Made by a program: the position numbers and the translations under genes. A stretch of 64,000 bases of DNA, taken from the NCBI RefSeq assembly GCF_023701485.1, contig NZ_JAMQBK010000036.1, forward strand, positions 62,001-126,000, read 5' to 3'. Numbering within the stretch: the first letter of the stretch is position 1; each line of letters begins with the position of its first letter. This document shows, one piece after another, positions 57,601 through 64,000 of this stretch. The DNA comes from Aporhodopirellula aestuarii (GTDB lineage Bacteria; Planctomycetota; Planctomycetia; Pirellulales; Pirellulaceae). The notes under the pieces were generated by a model, which saw only the letters and a list, made by a program, of their open reading frames with translations, did no database searches and was not told the origin of the DNA.

Positions 57601-60600
57601 ACCTACATCAATACGGGCCTGATCAACGCGACCTCGGCAACCGCCGCAAGCGCATTGACGGTCCGCGGCACTAATGGCGAAGATGCGATCGCGATCGCGC
57701 CGACGGCAACCGCCAATGAAGCCCGCGTGTGGGTCAATGATGGTACCGTCATCACCGGCAACGCTGGTGGTGCTAATAACAACCTCGGCACAGTGAACTT
57801 GCAAGGTCGTTTCGGCGATGATTCGTTCTCGGTCACCGCCATCAATGACGTTGCAATCAACGTGGCCGGTGGTGGTGCGACTGACGCTGACACCGTGATC
57901 ATTCATGGAACGACTGGCGGAGAAACCTTCAATGTTTCACCGACTTCGGCGAGCGACGCGACCGTTCAAGTCAATGCCTTGGGATTGATCACGCTGTCGA
58001 CCGTCGAGGCGCTGGATATCGATGGTGCATCGGGTGTGGATAACCTGATTTACACGTCGCCTGCTGGTCTCGACCTGCTGACGTTCACTCCTGCCGGAAA
58101 CGGCTCGTCGGGCTTGGTGACCGGGGTCGATGGACTTGGAGCCGGTGTGTACATGCCGGTGTCATTTGACAATTTGTTCCACGGTGTCACGAATTTAGCA
58201 TTCGCCGATGCGGGTGCGGCTCGCGCGGATATTTTGACCGTGCTCGGAACCGATGGGGTGGACAACTTTTCTGTTACGGCTGCGGGTGTCGTTAATGCGA
58301 TCGATAATTCAGGCAGTCTTACGATCCCGACCATCGCAACAGCCGGTGTCACAGTTCTAATGTTGGACGGCCGTGACGGCGATGACAGTTTCACGGTCGC
58401 AGGCAATCATCCACTAGGAGGGATTGCGATCGAAGGCGGCAATCCCGACGACGGTAGCGACGTGTTGAACTTCACCGGAGCCGGTGCCACGATCACGAGT
58501 GATTTGGCAGGACGAACGGTCCAAGAAATGGGCTTTGCAGCCGTCGGTTTCACCGGCATCGAAACGGTCAATATCGCTGGTGGTGCTGCAGCGCTCAATG
58601 CCAACCTGACGGTCGCTGACGATGAGCTGACCTACCGACCAACCGGTGCAGCTTCTGGTACTTTCCAGAACGACAACGACAACACGACGTTTAACTTCAC
58701 CAATGTCGCCGGAGCTTTCACGGTCAACGCACTGGCCAGTGTCGGTGATCATGTGATCGTCGAGGGTACCAATAGCCACGACAACATCGCGGTCAACTCG
58801 CCCAATCGCACCGCCACCGTGACGGATGCGGCGGCGACGGTGTTGAAAACCGTGGCCCTCGCCGGTGACGTCGAAATCCTCACCGCGATGGGGCGTGCCG
58901 GAAACGATACCTTCTTGGTCACTCCCGCACCGACAGTCGGCGGCGTGGTCAACGGTAACCTGATCGTCAACGTTGACGGGGGTGGACCGGGGGCCAGTGA
59001 CGCACTCGTGATCGCCACCGCGGCAGGTGCGACTTTGCCGGCAACCGATTTCGCCGTCAACGCGGTGGGACTCAATCCCGGCGAGGGCCGGGTGCGAGTG
59101 TTCCGAAACGCGGTCGCCATGCCCGACATTTCTTACACCAACGTCGAGATCGTGTCGCCCAATGTGGTCGTCGCAGGCGGCGTGCCGCAGTTGTTAGTCA
59201 TGGGGCCGGACGCCAGCGAACCGAATGAGTTCCGGACCAACGCGACTCACCTCGGTGCAGGCGATTCGATCAACGTCGACAATTTGGCGATCTTCCCGAA
59301 CTTCGGTGAGCACCCCGGTGTCCCCGCCGACACGGACCTCTTCCAAATCGTTGCGGAATCCACCGGCACACTGGACGTTACCGCCCACTTCGAAATGTAT
59401 GCGGTAGGCTTGCTACCTGGTGGCGGCGACCTGACGCTCAACGTGCTCGACACATTGGGCAACGTGATCGCGGGTGCGGGCACCTTCGGTAACGCCGACG
59501 GCACGCCCAACGCGCGAGTGCGGTTCCCTGCCGTGCAAGGACAAACCTACTTTGTTCGCGTCACCGGCACAGCAAATAATGTGGTCAACGCTTATGAATT
59601 GACGATCACGAATGAAGCCCCACCGATTCCATTTGATTTGGAAATCAACGACATCATCCAAGTCGGAACCGTCAACGCGGCTGTCGTGCCGACAACAACC
59701 GTGTTCCGAGCCAACATTGCACCGGCCAACGCCGTGCTGCCGCCGACCACGTTTGATTATGTCGGCAAAACGGTCGAGTTCACCAGCGGTGCGAACATTG
59801 GTCGCTCGGCCGTGGTCACGGCGTTCAACAGCGGTACCGGCCAGTTCACTGTCGGTACAGGATTGATCGCGGCACCAGCGGTCACGGACACGTTCGTCAT
59901 CGAGTCGACCGATACCGGTCGCAGCCAGTTTGATAACGTCACCCGTGACACGACTCCGATCATCACGTTCCGTTTGGATGACGACATCCTGCGACGTGAC
60001 GTTCCAGGAACACCGGGAGCGAGTGCTCCAACGGACGAGAACATTCCAATCCCGTTCAACACGACTCAGACGCTGGTACCCGGCGCGGTGGGTGGCGTCA
60101 CAGCGGGCTATCGCGTGCCTGTCTTCTTGGAAGGTGCCCCTCAGCAACCCGGAACGGCTCCACAAACGCCAATCGGTTTCGCGCGGCGACTGACGGGAAC
60201 GCCCGGCGTTTACATCTTCGATTTCGCAATCGACGGTGTGCAAGCCGTGGCGGGCACACCCGTAGCAGTACCGTTGACCAACGGTAGCCACTTCATCAGT
60301 GCGAAGGTCCAGATCATTGACCCTTCGATCGCCGCTGTCGCACCCGTGATTGCCAATGACATCGGATATGGTGATCGCAGCGTATCGATGGAATTGGTCG
60401 TCGATGCGATCGCACCAGCGGTGTTCTTCGGCGATCCAGCCTTGGCACTTGACGGTTTGATGCCAGACAGTGATTCAGGCGATCCGGCCTTGCCGGCCAC
60501 GTTGTCCGATCGTGCAACCAACGACACGACGCCGACGTTCTTTGGTCAAGCCGAGGCCAACTCGATCATCCGGCTATTCGTTGACCGCACGAACGACGGT

Positions 60601-62688
60601 TTCACAGTCGACGATTTCCTGATTGGTCAAACCGTCGCGTCACCACTCGATGGAACCAACCAGCATCCATTTGAACAATGGGAACTGACGTCGACTTTGA
60701 ACATGAACGACCCGACGCTGACGGCAACGTTAGGACTCGACGGCGTTCGGAACCTGTTCGTGACTGCGGAAGACCCTGCCGGCAACACCTCCGCGGCGGG
60801 TTTGGCGACGTTGCAAATCTTTATCGATACGCTCGGTCCGCAAGTCACCGATGTGTACCCGAATGCTGATCCAACGTTTGATTTATTCAACGTCAAACAA
60901 GAGACACCGGCACCGACGCCGCGTATCGATAGTTTGACGATTCGCGTGCAGGATCTGCCGCCGCGAGTGGCCGGGTTCCTTTATCCCGCGATCTCCAATC
61001 TACCGTTGGTACCCAACGGATTGCCGCAAGGTTTGATTACGCTCATCGGCGATCATTCCGGTGTGATTCCGTTTGCGAGCGTGGTGTTCACGCCCGACGC
61101 GTTCCCAGTGGTGATTCCCGCTGGTGGAACGACGGCCACCGGAACGATCACGTTGACGTTCAACGAGCCGCTGCCTGATGATCGTTTCACGTTGACGCTC
61201 AGCGATAGCATTATCGACCCGGTCGGCAATGCACTCGACGGCGAAAGCGACGGCAGCGAGCCGGGGACACCGGCCTTCCGCACCACAGGGGTATCCTCCG
61301 GTGACGGTATCTCCGGCGGTGATTTCGTCGCACGGTTCACCGTCGACAGTCGCCCCGAAGTCGGCACTTGGAGTCAGGGTCTGACCTACGTCGATATCAA
61401 CGGCAATGGTGTCTGGGATCCTGAGGGTCAAGACAACGATGCCACCAATCGTGATTTCGTTTACCAGTTCGGTCGCATCAGTGACGGATTGTTCGCGGGC
61501 AACTTTGCTTCTCGCGGAAACAACGCATCGGGCTTTGACAAGATGGGTGCCTACGGTTTGTTCAACGGCAGTTACAGCTTCCTGCTCGATACTGACGATG
61601 ACGGTGTTGGTGATGTCGCTCAAGCAGCCGGCGTGCCGCAAGTCAACGCGGCAGCGGTCGCGGGGAACTTCAATGGCAATGCACTCGATGGCGATGAAGT
61701 CGCCCTGTTTGATGGTGCCAATTGGTACGTGTTCGATATTGTTGGAACAGGCATGGTCCTGACCAACACGATCAATGCGACTTACAACGGCATTCCATTC
61801 GCCGGTGATTTCAACGGCGACGGCAACGATGACTTTGCCGTCTTTGTCAACGACACCAACACGGTGATTTTCGACACCAATCGTGACGGAACCTCGAATG
61901 GTCAACTTCATCTCGGCGACTCAACAGGTCGGTTCGCGGGCCTGAGCGGGTTCACAGATAAGCCCGTCGCTGGCGACCTCAACCTTGATGGTGTCGATGA
62001 CATCGGCATCTGGGTCAAGGGACGCCAAGGAGTGTTACCGAAAGAGCAAGGTGAATTCTTCTTCTGGGTATCGGATGTTGCTCAGAATGCGGGAGGAGCC
62101 TTTGTGCCGGATGCAAACCCGATCAATAACTTTGCCGCTACCGTTAACTTCCCCGCCGGGGTCGTTGGTACGGGAACAGCGACATTCAGTCCCGCGCCAC
62201 TGGGCAACGATCTGTTCACGCAGTGGGGCGATGAGTTTGCGTTGCCGATCTTCGGAAACTTTGACCCGCCATCGGGTGAAGACGTTGACGCGGATTCGGG
62301 CACGTTGACCAATACGGTCAATGCGTACGACGTTAATAACGACGGTAGCGTGACTTCACTCGATGCGTTGGTGATCATCAACCAACTCAACGCCGGGGTC
62401 ACGGAGGCGGAAGCGGGATCGCGGGCTCGGCTCCGGGCGACCTTCGGAGATCTGTTTGTCGATGTCAATGGCGATACCAAGCTGACTGCGGTCGACGCAT
62501 TACAGGTGATCAACGAACTGAATCGACTCGACAAGGTCGGGGCGAGCGGCGAAGCGACCGCCGCACCTGCGGCAGCCGAGAGTGGTGAAGTCAGTTGGCA
62601 GGCCGCCGTCGATTCGTTCTTTGAGAACGATGACGATGACGACGAAGTGGTTGACCCGGTTGACGATTTGCTCGGACTCACGTTCTGA
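48598..62688 (+). CDS. Giant exported beta-helix protein with Pmp-like repeats, PPC domain and dockerin
   Basis: A 4,696-residue secreted protein. N terminus: a basic stretch and SLEDRRLLAA (about 48-57), the planctomycete extracellular motif, then ISLREAIQAAN (about 72-82) of CSLREA type. Residues about 170-1,200 are Gly-rich parallel beta-helix repeats with recurring GGGI, GGGL and NT-A-GGG motifs, like chlamydial polymorphic outer-membrane proteins. About 1,230-3,530 holds long strand repeats with GDD-F-V and T-N-D motifs. About 3,538-3,672 is a pre-peptidase C-terminal domain (DASEPNEFRTN...). Ig-like (about 3,800-3,990) and FG-GAP/VCBS-type (about 4,295-4,465) segments follow, then a dockerin pair (DVNNDGSVTSLDALVIINQLN, 4,577 on, and DVNGDTKLTAVDALQVINELN, 4,621 on) and an acidic tail. 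Likely a cell-surface or secreted adhesin. Confidence 0.9.
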   Translation: MVFFNQHVNDTQTRSQKKRRNRIASGQDRDSRRSRLARLMTRRPRVESLEDRRLLAAYVVNTNADTVAVDGMISLREAIQAANINAAFNEAVAGASEGDSISFNLPAGMETITLGSALPMITDDIVINGDNTAGSGTNVTIDGAHNNRIFLIAIGAGSIGADAVEDVTLQNLTLQNATAPSNFLGGAIANSTDGQVGVFDHTLVIRDVSFDNNTAISGGAISTATSNSTASVVGLDIDGATFTNNLAAGSGVPIPEAGSGGAINVGQNILSGRATSARITNATFTGNVADGVLNAQGGGAIRISEGSTLTIDDSGGDVIIGGDTVGEANTAQNGGGIFSAGTLIIDDSGPNSVIIGGNNAARAGGGIEIFSGSADISGSFNIGSVAGTTSGNTADVNGGGLHVSGTGTTNITGGTFQGNTAAEEGGGLWNSGAGVMNINVGTVVSGNSAGLSGGGIYNAGGTLVLTGSTIGGATAADGNTASGDSATQGGGGIFSENGDVTIQNDVGVETVIQNNVADGNAGSGGGVFILDGMLTMNDSRIVGNTANRAGGGVEIVDGAANFNGNSRLLSNDVLGIGGVAGTAGNGGGLHISGTIGTIVRFDNAIVAHNMAANEGGGLWNQVGSTLVIDATQVVNNTANGTGGGGVFNNGGIVNFDADPGPATLVDNKANGNNGDGGGLLSNGGTVNVTSIPGQAISVRTNTATRNGGGIAAIGGATLNVDGIDILNNTAGEEGGGLWISDDSTLTFNDTNVAVVVDGNIASGDNADQGGGGIFVEANGTLDIISAAAGQGITFSNNFADGNAGSGGGILVDSGGMLTIDGSDGGGVTISGNTANRAGGGIETTGGTIVTLTNVLLGGPTVVDGNTALGIGGDAATNGGGNGGGLHITGAADVTIDGGNVSGNIAKAEGGGLWNSASGTLRVTSASGFVGISNNEARGNAGGTPDAFQGGGGIFNDGGTLDINGFDNGVSIDNNLASGPSAGAGTTAGSGGGIMSIGGDVTIDTVGIQFNEAVRAGGGIEIIDGTVQISNSFIFFNDVSDGGLIPASSPGNGGGLHVTRNAIVDLEDSFVDFNTAQAEGGGLWNSAGGTMTIDGGTVNGNTAFGPGADQAGGGIFNAGGEVNLINMSLTFNIANTPDGSGGGGFSDGGTFNVSGSTVSGNDLYGIVFFNGATGDISTGNTFSGNVGGAIGPIGGTVGDDTIVVTANSITINGNTLTLDPSLTDPIVIDGGDGDDIFIIDVSSGPILVPITFNGGANVSSMPGDEIQVVGPDGIDLTFNYDTADSGSIEVGMSAPITYTGLEPISSTITPANVTLNYSGASETITVTEAAGTTTVNSDVGEITSFANPTVNLTINSGGGTDTINVDGLNFATSGLTITDPDVGPDDTVNFNTAPTTAGGPVDIDVQNTNINQPLNLGSLDIGVFNVPVPGGTTLLGADVTTLNQQIYNEVNTLGTDVTLTGNVIIFRNTLDGAFNLVLNDSAPAANSGASADIGGIDPLMSITTDAVGGTLFAGNVTTTGDQTYGGAEFLIGNNAAQTLSAANISFAGTLDESTFSTNTSLTTITTGMTTFGGDVGGIKPFLSLNSTMAGPFTASVNFTTNGDLTFNIPDTSADTDDLTINNAAVLTSTGGNILFNVGDDVDIQAGTATNAPGGTLTVNVDPIAGDADVGTGSTAIIAGAITTPNTFVNGGDDEDVFTPKPQAGTIFNIDGNLPASPALPGDVLNLDAMGGAITITPAGVTIGGSTVNFQEIESLNLTNPGTVTVTGDANDNVLTVSGIAGAADSATLVLDAGPIVTLMSPTPISLDFDALGGDDALVINETAGGLPIFTGVAAGAHTNTAYTTSGLLNRAGDQNVGIHFAAGASGAANNDRLILNFLTAQNLATFDDDVAAGNSGVVNIEGALSISYDSLTPIIAVGAGGTYTADASALPAGANLTVADDLADIAGPGGNMISGTVGFETRFVSGFDNLVVRSGLGANTITLAGLDPASTETAITLDADDIGNADASPDAIQVQSLPATVVATLFGGAGGDTFTIGDGFMAITPVMGQVVVSPVGDEAGAGDTLSIINFNEPAGTTATVNAGTLEGVTGFAGAPDVIYNGAGDLIETVNLTMSDNAADTFNVQSTQFGSTYFLDGGFFGAFDDVVNVASDAPVNAGNLNGIQGQLNIGLGSGGNTAINVSDAGDVAGDTYDLIFNPGTGVTELYFNDGGAAVGTVGVLGGGTAFPDIIFNTVAGNPLANFNLTGDTAANTYNVFNTTATVSNTITDGAGNSTFNIQGNQIAAGAANTFGGAAGTDTFNVNFAADTATPSAAGTTFQIDGGAAATSSARDVVFIQAAGTFTPGAPGAVPPTVFAADAAPRDIGLTYADATKASGDLNVTDALSATTVALTQVETVTYFGDANNNDIVTVTGTTVDDDLTVAPYSNNQALVFLDGDAWDGPSEGSQFDQFPGVAGGSAGPDIDIWGVRPSGVNVAGGGAGAAGDQLYVYAPSEDDLVDPATTTDPFGFGVGVIMPGSTNNPGLFPTAYDLIEVANNTSIVTITNDRLVPGAVPPSTMNTLLPVVPNVGSFAQASPLTPGLLVNAGFETNPAFDNIGDDILAFLSSALPIRINGGDPVPALAPNGDRLQVFTFNEINVYSDKSTPPIVSVTSTIGGTPTQPLSFSSIESTILTAGPGSQQANLIGDNNNPGIDQNDQFIVIGEDVDSMLGTLAAAYPGSIIDTRFEPDPDGDNEFTLQINGSAKIGFRNITDLNVLGDDAARTPSSGVAPISDTGDIDTLNITPYADDTTQGWAIDVSFDEGDPAGADGGAADLLIYNTAGGGGMVSENISVRPAGMDAGELVVTNLSDGSLIVDIDFTFNTDIIINDNDGFLNDTDRLTLLGTDPSNPGTSGNETVVADFTMAGGVGTPQFSVLDGATILYNIRNFTGFDTVDVQTLGGNDSLVFTPDTINANGLQNVALRYDGGDLTGDSLTVKALNGLRVTPGSENTSGIVDQLGAGVGNVTYINTGLINATSATAASALTVRGTNGEDAIAIAPTATANEARVWVNDGTVITGNAGGANNNLGTVNLQGRFGDDSFSVTAINDVAINVAGGGATDADTVIIHGTTGGETFNVSPTSASDATVQVNALGLITLSTVEALDIDGASGVDNLIYTSPAGLDLLTFTPAGNGSSGLVTGVDGLGAGVYMPVSFDNLFHGVTNLAFADAGAARADILTVLGTDGVDNFSVTAAGVVNAIDNSGSLTIPTIATAGVTVLMLDGRDGDDSFTVAGNHPLGGIAIEGGNPDDGSDVLNFTGAGATITSDLAGRTVQEMGFAAVGFTGIETVNIAGGAAALNANLTVADDELTYRPTGAASGTFQNDNDNTTFNFTNVAGAFTVNALASVGDHVIVEGTNSHDNIAVNSPNRTATVTDAAATVLKTVALAGDVEILTAMGRAGNDTFLVTPAPTVGGVVNGNLIVNVDGGGPGASDALVIATAAGATLPATDFAVNAVGLNPGEGRVRVFRNAVAMPDISYTNVEIVSPNVVVAGGVPQLLVMGPDASEPNEFRTNATHLGAGDSINVDNLAIFPNFGEHPGVPADTDLFQIVAESTGTLDVTAHFEMYAVGLLPGGGDLTLNVLDTLGNVIAGAGTFGNADGTPNARVRFPAVQGQTYFVRVTGTANNVVNAYELTITNEAPPIPFDLEINDIIQVGTVNAAVVPTTTVFRANIAPANAVLPPTTFDYVGKTVEFTSGANIGRSAVVTAFNSGTGQFTVGTGLIAAPAVTDTFVIESTDTGRSQFDNVTRDTTPIITFRLDDDILRRDVPGTPGASAPTDENIPIPFNTTQTLVPGAVGGVTAGYRVPVFLEGAPQQPGTAPQTPIGFARRLTGTPGVYIFDFAIDGVQAVAGTPVAVPLTNGSHFISAKVQIIDPSIAAVAPVIANDIGYGDRSVSMELVVDAIAPAVFFGDPALALDGLMPDSDSGDPALPATLSDRATNDTTPTFFGQAEANSIIRLFVDRTNDGFTVDDFLIGQTVASPLDGTNQHPFEQWELTSTLNMNDPTLTATLGLDGVRNLFVTAEDPAGNTSAAGLATLQIFIDTLGPQVTDVYPNADPTFDLFNVKQETPAPTPRIDSLTIRVQDLPPRVAGFLYPAISNLPLVPNGLPQGLITLIGDHSGVIPFASVVFTPDAFPVVIPAGGTTATGTITLTFNEPLPDDRFTLTLSDSIIDPVGNALDGESDGSEPGTPAFRTTGVSSGDGISGGDFVARFTVDSRPEVGTWSQGLTYVDINGNGVWDPEGQDNDATNRDFVYQFGRISDGLFAGNFASRGNNASGFDKMGAYGLFNGSYSFLLDTDDDGVGDVAQAAGVPQVNAAAVAGNFNGNALDGDEVALFDGANWYVFDIVGTGMVLTNTINATYNGIPFAGDFNGDGNDDFAVFVNDTNTVIFDTNRDGTSNGQLHLGDSTGRFAGLSGFTDKPVAGDLNLDGVDDIGIWVKGRQGVLPKEQGEFFFWVSDVAQNAGGAFVPDANPINNFAATVNFPAGVVGTGTATFSPAPLGNDLFTQWGDEFALPIFGNFDPPSGEDVDADSGTLTNTVNAYDVNNDGSVTSLDALVIINQLNAGVTEAEAGSRARLRATFGDLFVDVNGDTKLTAVDALQVINELNRLDKVGASGEATAAPAAAESGEVSWQAAVDSFFENDDDDDEVVDPVDDLLGLTF
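49593..51990 (+). repeat. Higher-order cassette repeat inside the giant gene
   Basis: The beta-helix part carries an ordered set of motifs: GGGGIF, then GSGGGI, then NRAGGGIE, then GNGGGLHI, then EGGGLWN. The GGGIF member starts at about 49593, 50059, 50899, 51439 and 51925; a variant (GGGGVF) is at about 50520. Cassettes are about 460-540 bases long where complete. This suggests tandem duplication of a multi-coil block. Confidence 0.65.
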
Positions 62689-62732
62689 GTTCCGTTCACC
62701 AACCCGAGATTGGTTTGTTCATTAATTGAGAA

Positions 62733-62762
62733 TTCGGAAATCCGGTAGGATGGGTTTCCGAA
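62733..62762. repeat. Stem-loop between the giant gene and the PQQ gene
   Basis: TTCGGAAA (62733-62740) pairs with TTTCCGAA (62755-62762) around 14 bases. No T-run follows. It may mark the end of the giant transcript or lie in the next leader; the remaining bases of the 162-base gap show nothing. Confidence 0.35.
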
Positions 62763-62850
62763 CGAGGATTTGCGGCTACTGCTCCGAATGGGGCAAGGGT
62801 TATACTGACGGCCACTTCTCCTTCTTGTCTCGATCGCAAGCAATCTTTCT

Positions 62851-64000
62851 ATGACTACTTACTTCGCTCCATCTCTGTTCCGAGCCAGCATGCTGTTGTT
62901 GGTCGGAGGACTTGCCTTTCCGTGTCACGCTGAGAATTGGGGACACTGGCGGGGACCCGATGGGAACGCGGTCTCCGATTCCGCGAATCCACCGACGCAG
63001 TTCAATCATTCGGAAAATCTGCGTTGGAAGACACCCATTCCGGGACGTGGTTCGGGTTCGCCGATCGTGTGGGGCGACGACGTCTTTGTCGTTTCCGCGA
63101 TCCCCGTATCCGGAGGTGAGATTCCCAAACACCAATTTGTGCTGTTCTGCTTCAATCGAAAAACGGGAGGGGAACGGTGGCGACGTGTTGCCGTCGAAGC
63201 AACACCTCACCAGGAGACTCACTCGACCAACGGATTCGCGTCTGCATCACCCGTCACGGACGGCAACTACGTTTATGCTTCGTTCGGTTCACGGGGTTTG
63301 TACTGCTACACGATGACGGGCGATCTCGTATGGAAACGCACCGACTTTCCACCGATGACAACTCGCAATGGATTTGGTGAAGGCAGTTCGCCAACGCTCG
63401 TCGGTAATCGTTTGATTATGCCGTGGGATCATGAAGGACAATCCAAGCTGTATTCGCTCGACAGTTCGACCGGGGCGACGATTTGGGAAATCAATCGTGA
63501 TGAACCGACGAACTGGGCAACGCCCTTGGTGGTCGAACACCTTGGGCAGTTAGAGATCATCATGAACGGAGAGAATTTCGCCCGGGCGTATGACTTCGAG
63601 TCGGGGGCAGAATTATGGCGATGCGCCGGGCAAACCCAACGCCCGGCGGCTTCTCCGGTATACCGAAACGGCGTCGTCTACATCGCCAGCGGATTTCGTG
63701 GCTCGTATTTGGGGGCGTTCCGCGTCGCCGGGCGGGGCGATTTACAGGGCACCGCCAATGTTCTCTGGACGATCGAACGTGACACTCCTGATATCGCGTC
63801 GCCGTTGCTCTCCGAGGATCGGTTGTATTTTTACAAAGCGAGAGCTGGATTACTCACCTGTGTGGATGCGACCAGCGGAAAGCCGCACTACAACGCTCAG
63901 CGGATCCGGGGGCTCGACAATATCTACGCGTCACCGGTCGCCGCAGGTGGTCATGTCTACCTCTCCGATCGTGATGGCACGGTGGTTGTGATTAAGGATT
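62851..64000 (+). CDS. Secreted PQQ-repeat (BamB-like) beta-propeller protein, partial
   Basis: The open frame begins at ATG 62851 and runs to the window end without a stop, at least 383 residues. It has a signal peptide (hydrophobic SMLLLVGGLAF, cleavage near CHAEN). Several PQQ-type propeller blades follow: WGHWRGPDGNAVSD, LRWKTPIPGRGSGSPIVWGDDVFVV, LYSLDSSTGATIWEIN, the YDFESGAELWRCAG segment and VVYIASGFRGSYLGA. This opening and repeat are common in planctomycete secreted WGHWRGP-type proteins. Blades usually serve protein or ligand binding; no enzyme site is visible. The gene probably follows its own promoter after the stem-loop at 62733-62762. The C terminus is missing. Confidence 0.9.
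   Translation, partial: MTTYFAPSLFRASMLLLVGGLAFPCHAENWGHWRGPDGNAVSDSANPPTQFNHSENLRWKTPIPGRGSGSPIVWGDDVFVVSAIPVSGGEIPKHQFVLFCFNRKTGGERWRRVAVEATPHQETHSTNGFASASPVTDGNYVYASFGSRGLYCYTMTGDLVWKRTDFPPMTTRNGFGEGSSPTLVGNRLIMPWDHEGQSKLYSLDSSTGATIWEINRDEPTNWATPLVVEHLGQLEIIMNGENFARAYDFESGAELWRCAGQTQRPAASPVYRNGVVYIASGFRGSYLGAFRVAGRGDLQGTANVLWTIERDTPDIASPLLSEDRLYFYKARAGLLTCVDATSGKPHYNAQRIRGLDNIYASPVAAGGHVYLSDRDGTVVVIKD

Noticed and set aside
61000-61911. 303-codon minus-strand frame
   Set aside because: Antisense shadow of the giant gene; no recognisable motif.

Overview
The window looks like a chromosomal segment of a planctomycete, most likely Pirellulaceae (Rhodopirellula-like). The evidence is a giant secreted protein carrying the N-terminal SLEDRRLLA-type planctomycete motif, a CSLREA-like stretch and a C-terminal dockerin pair. 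Further support comes from DUF1571, DUF1573, DUF202 and PQQ-repeat secreted proteins, many GTG starts, loose operons and moderately high GC. No phage, integrase, transposase, CRISPR array, rRNA or tRNA was seen.

Layout. 1-9.9 kb: the tail of an unidentified gene, a MoxR/Mg-chelatase-like AAA ATPase (-), an ABC-2 type permease and an ABC exporter-like protein with a degenerate ATPase domain (+), a CPBP membrane protease (+), a metal-dependent amidohydrolase that appears to start at CTG (-), then atpB and an AtpI-like membrane gene (-), each followed by a copy of the same roughly 130-bp palindromic repeat. 10-19 kb: a class II photolyase-like protein fused to a renalase-like flavin oxidoreductase (+), then a minus-strand group encoding an HExxH peptidase, a GspK-like pseudopilin, a PilM/PilN fusion and a PilO/PilP-like protein, which together resemble the inner-membrane assembly module of a type II secretion or type IV pilus machine. 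19-29 kb: core genes rlmKL, tsf and rpsB, then rhodanese and nitrilase (-), sthA and DUF202 (+), and a CitG/MdcB homologue coupled to a haloalkane-dehalogenase-like hydrolase (-).

29-48 kb: secreted and membrane proteins of mostly unknown role (a small secreted protein, an L7/L12-C-like plus DUF3592 fusion, an OmpA-family lipoprotein, a DUF1571 protein), dnaE (-), a small membrane protein, a 965-residue exported protein, a von Willebrand A protein, a PrpE-like phosphatase, a DUF1573 protein and a tetraheme cytochrome with a degenerate metallophosphoesterase domain. 48-64 kb: a 14-kb gene for a 4,696-residue exported adhesin-like protein with an ordered higher-order beta-helix cassette repeat, then the start of a secreted PQQ-propeller gene that runs off the window.

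No single locus is clearly a new defence or biosynthetic system. The best leads are the photolyase-oxidoreductase fusion, the ABC protein that has lost its ATPase motifs, the compact secretion-like operon with fused components, the CTG-initiated amidohydrolase, the repeat units placed directly after two ATP-synthase-related stop codons, and the cassette architecture of the giant protein.
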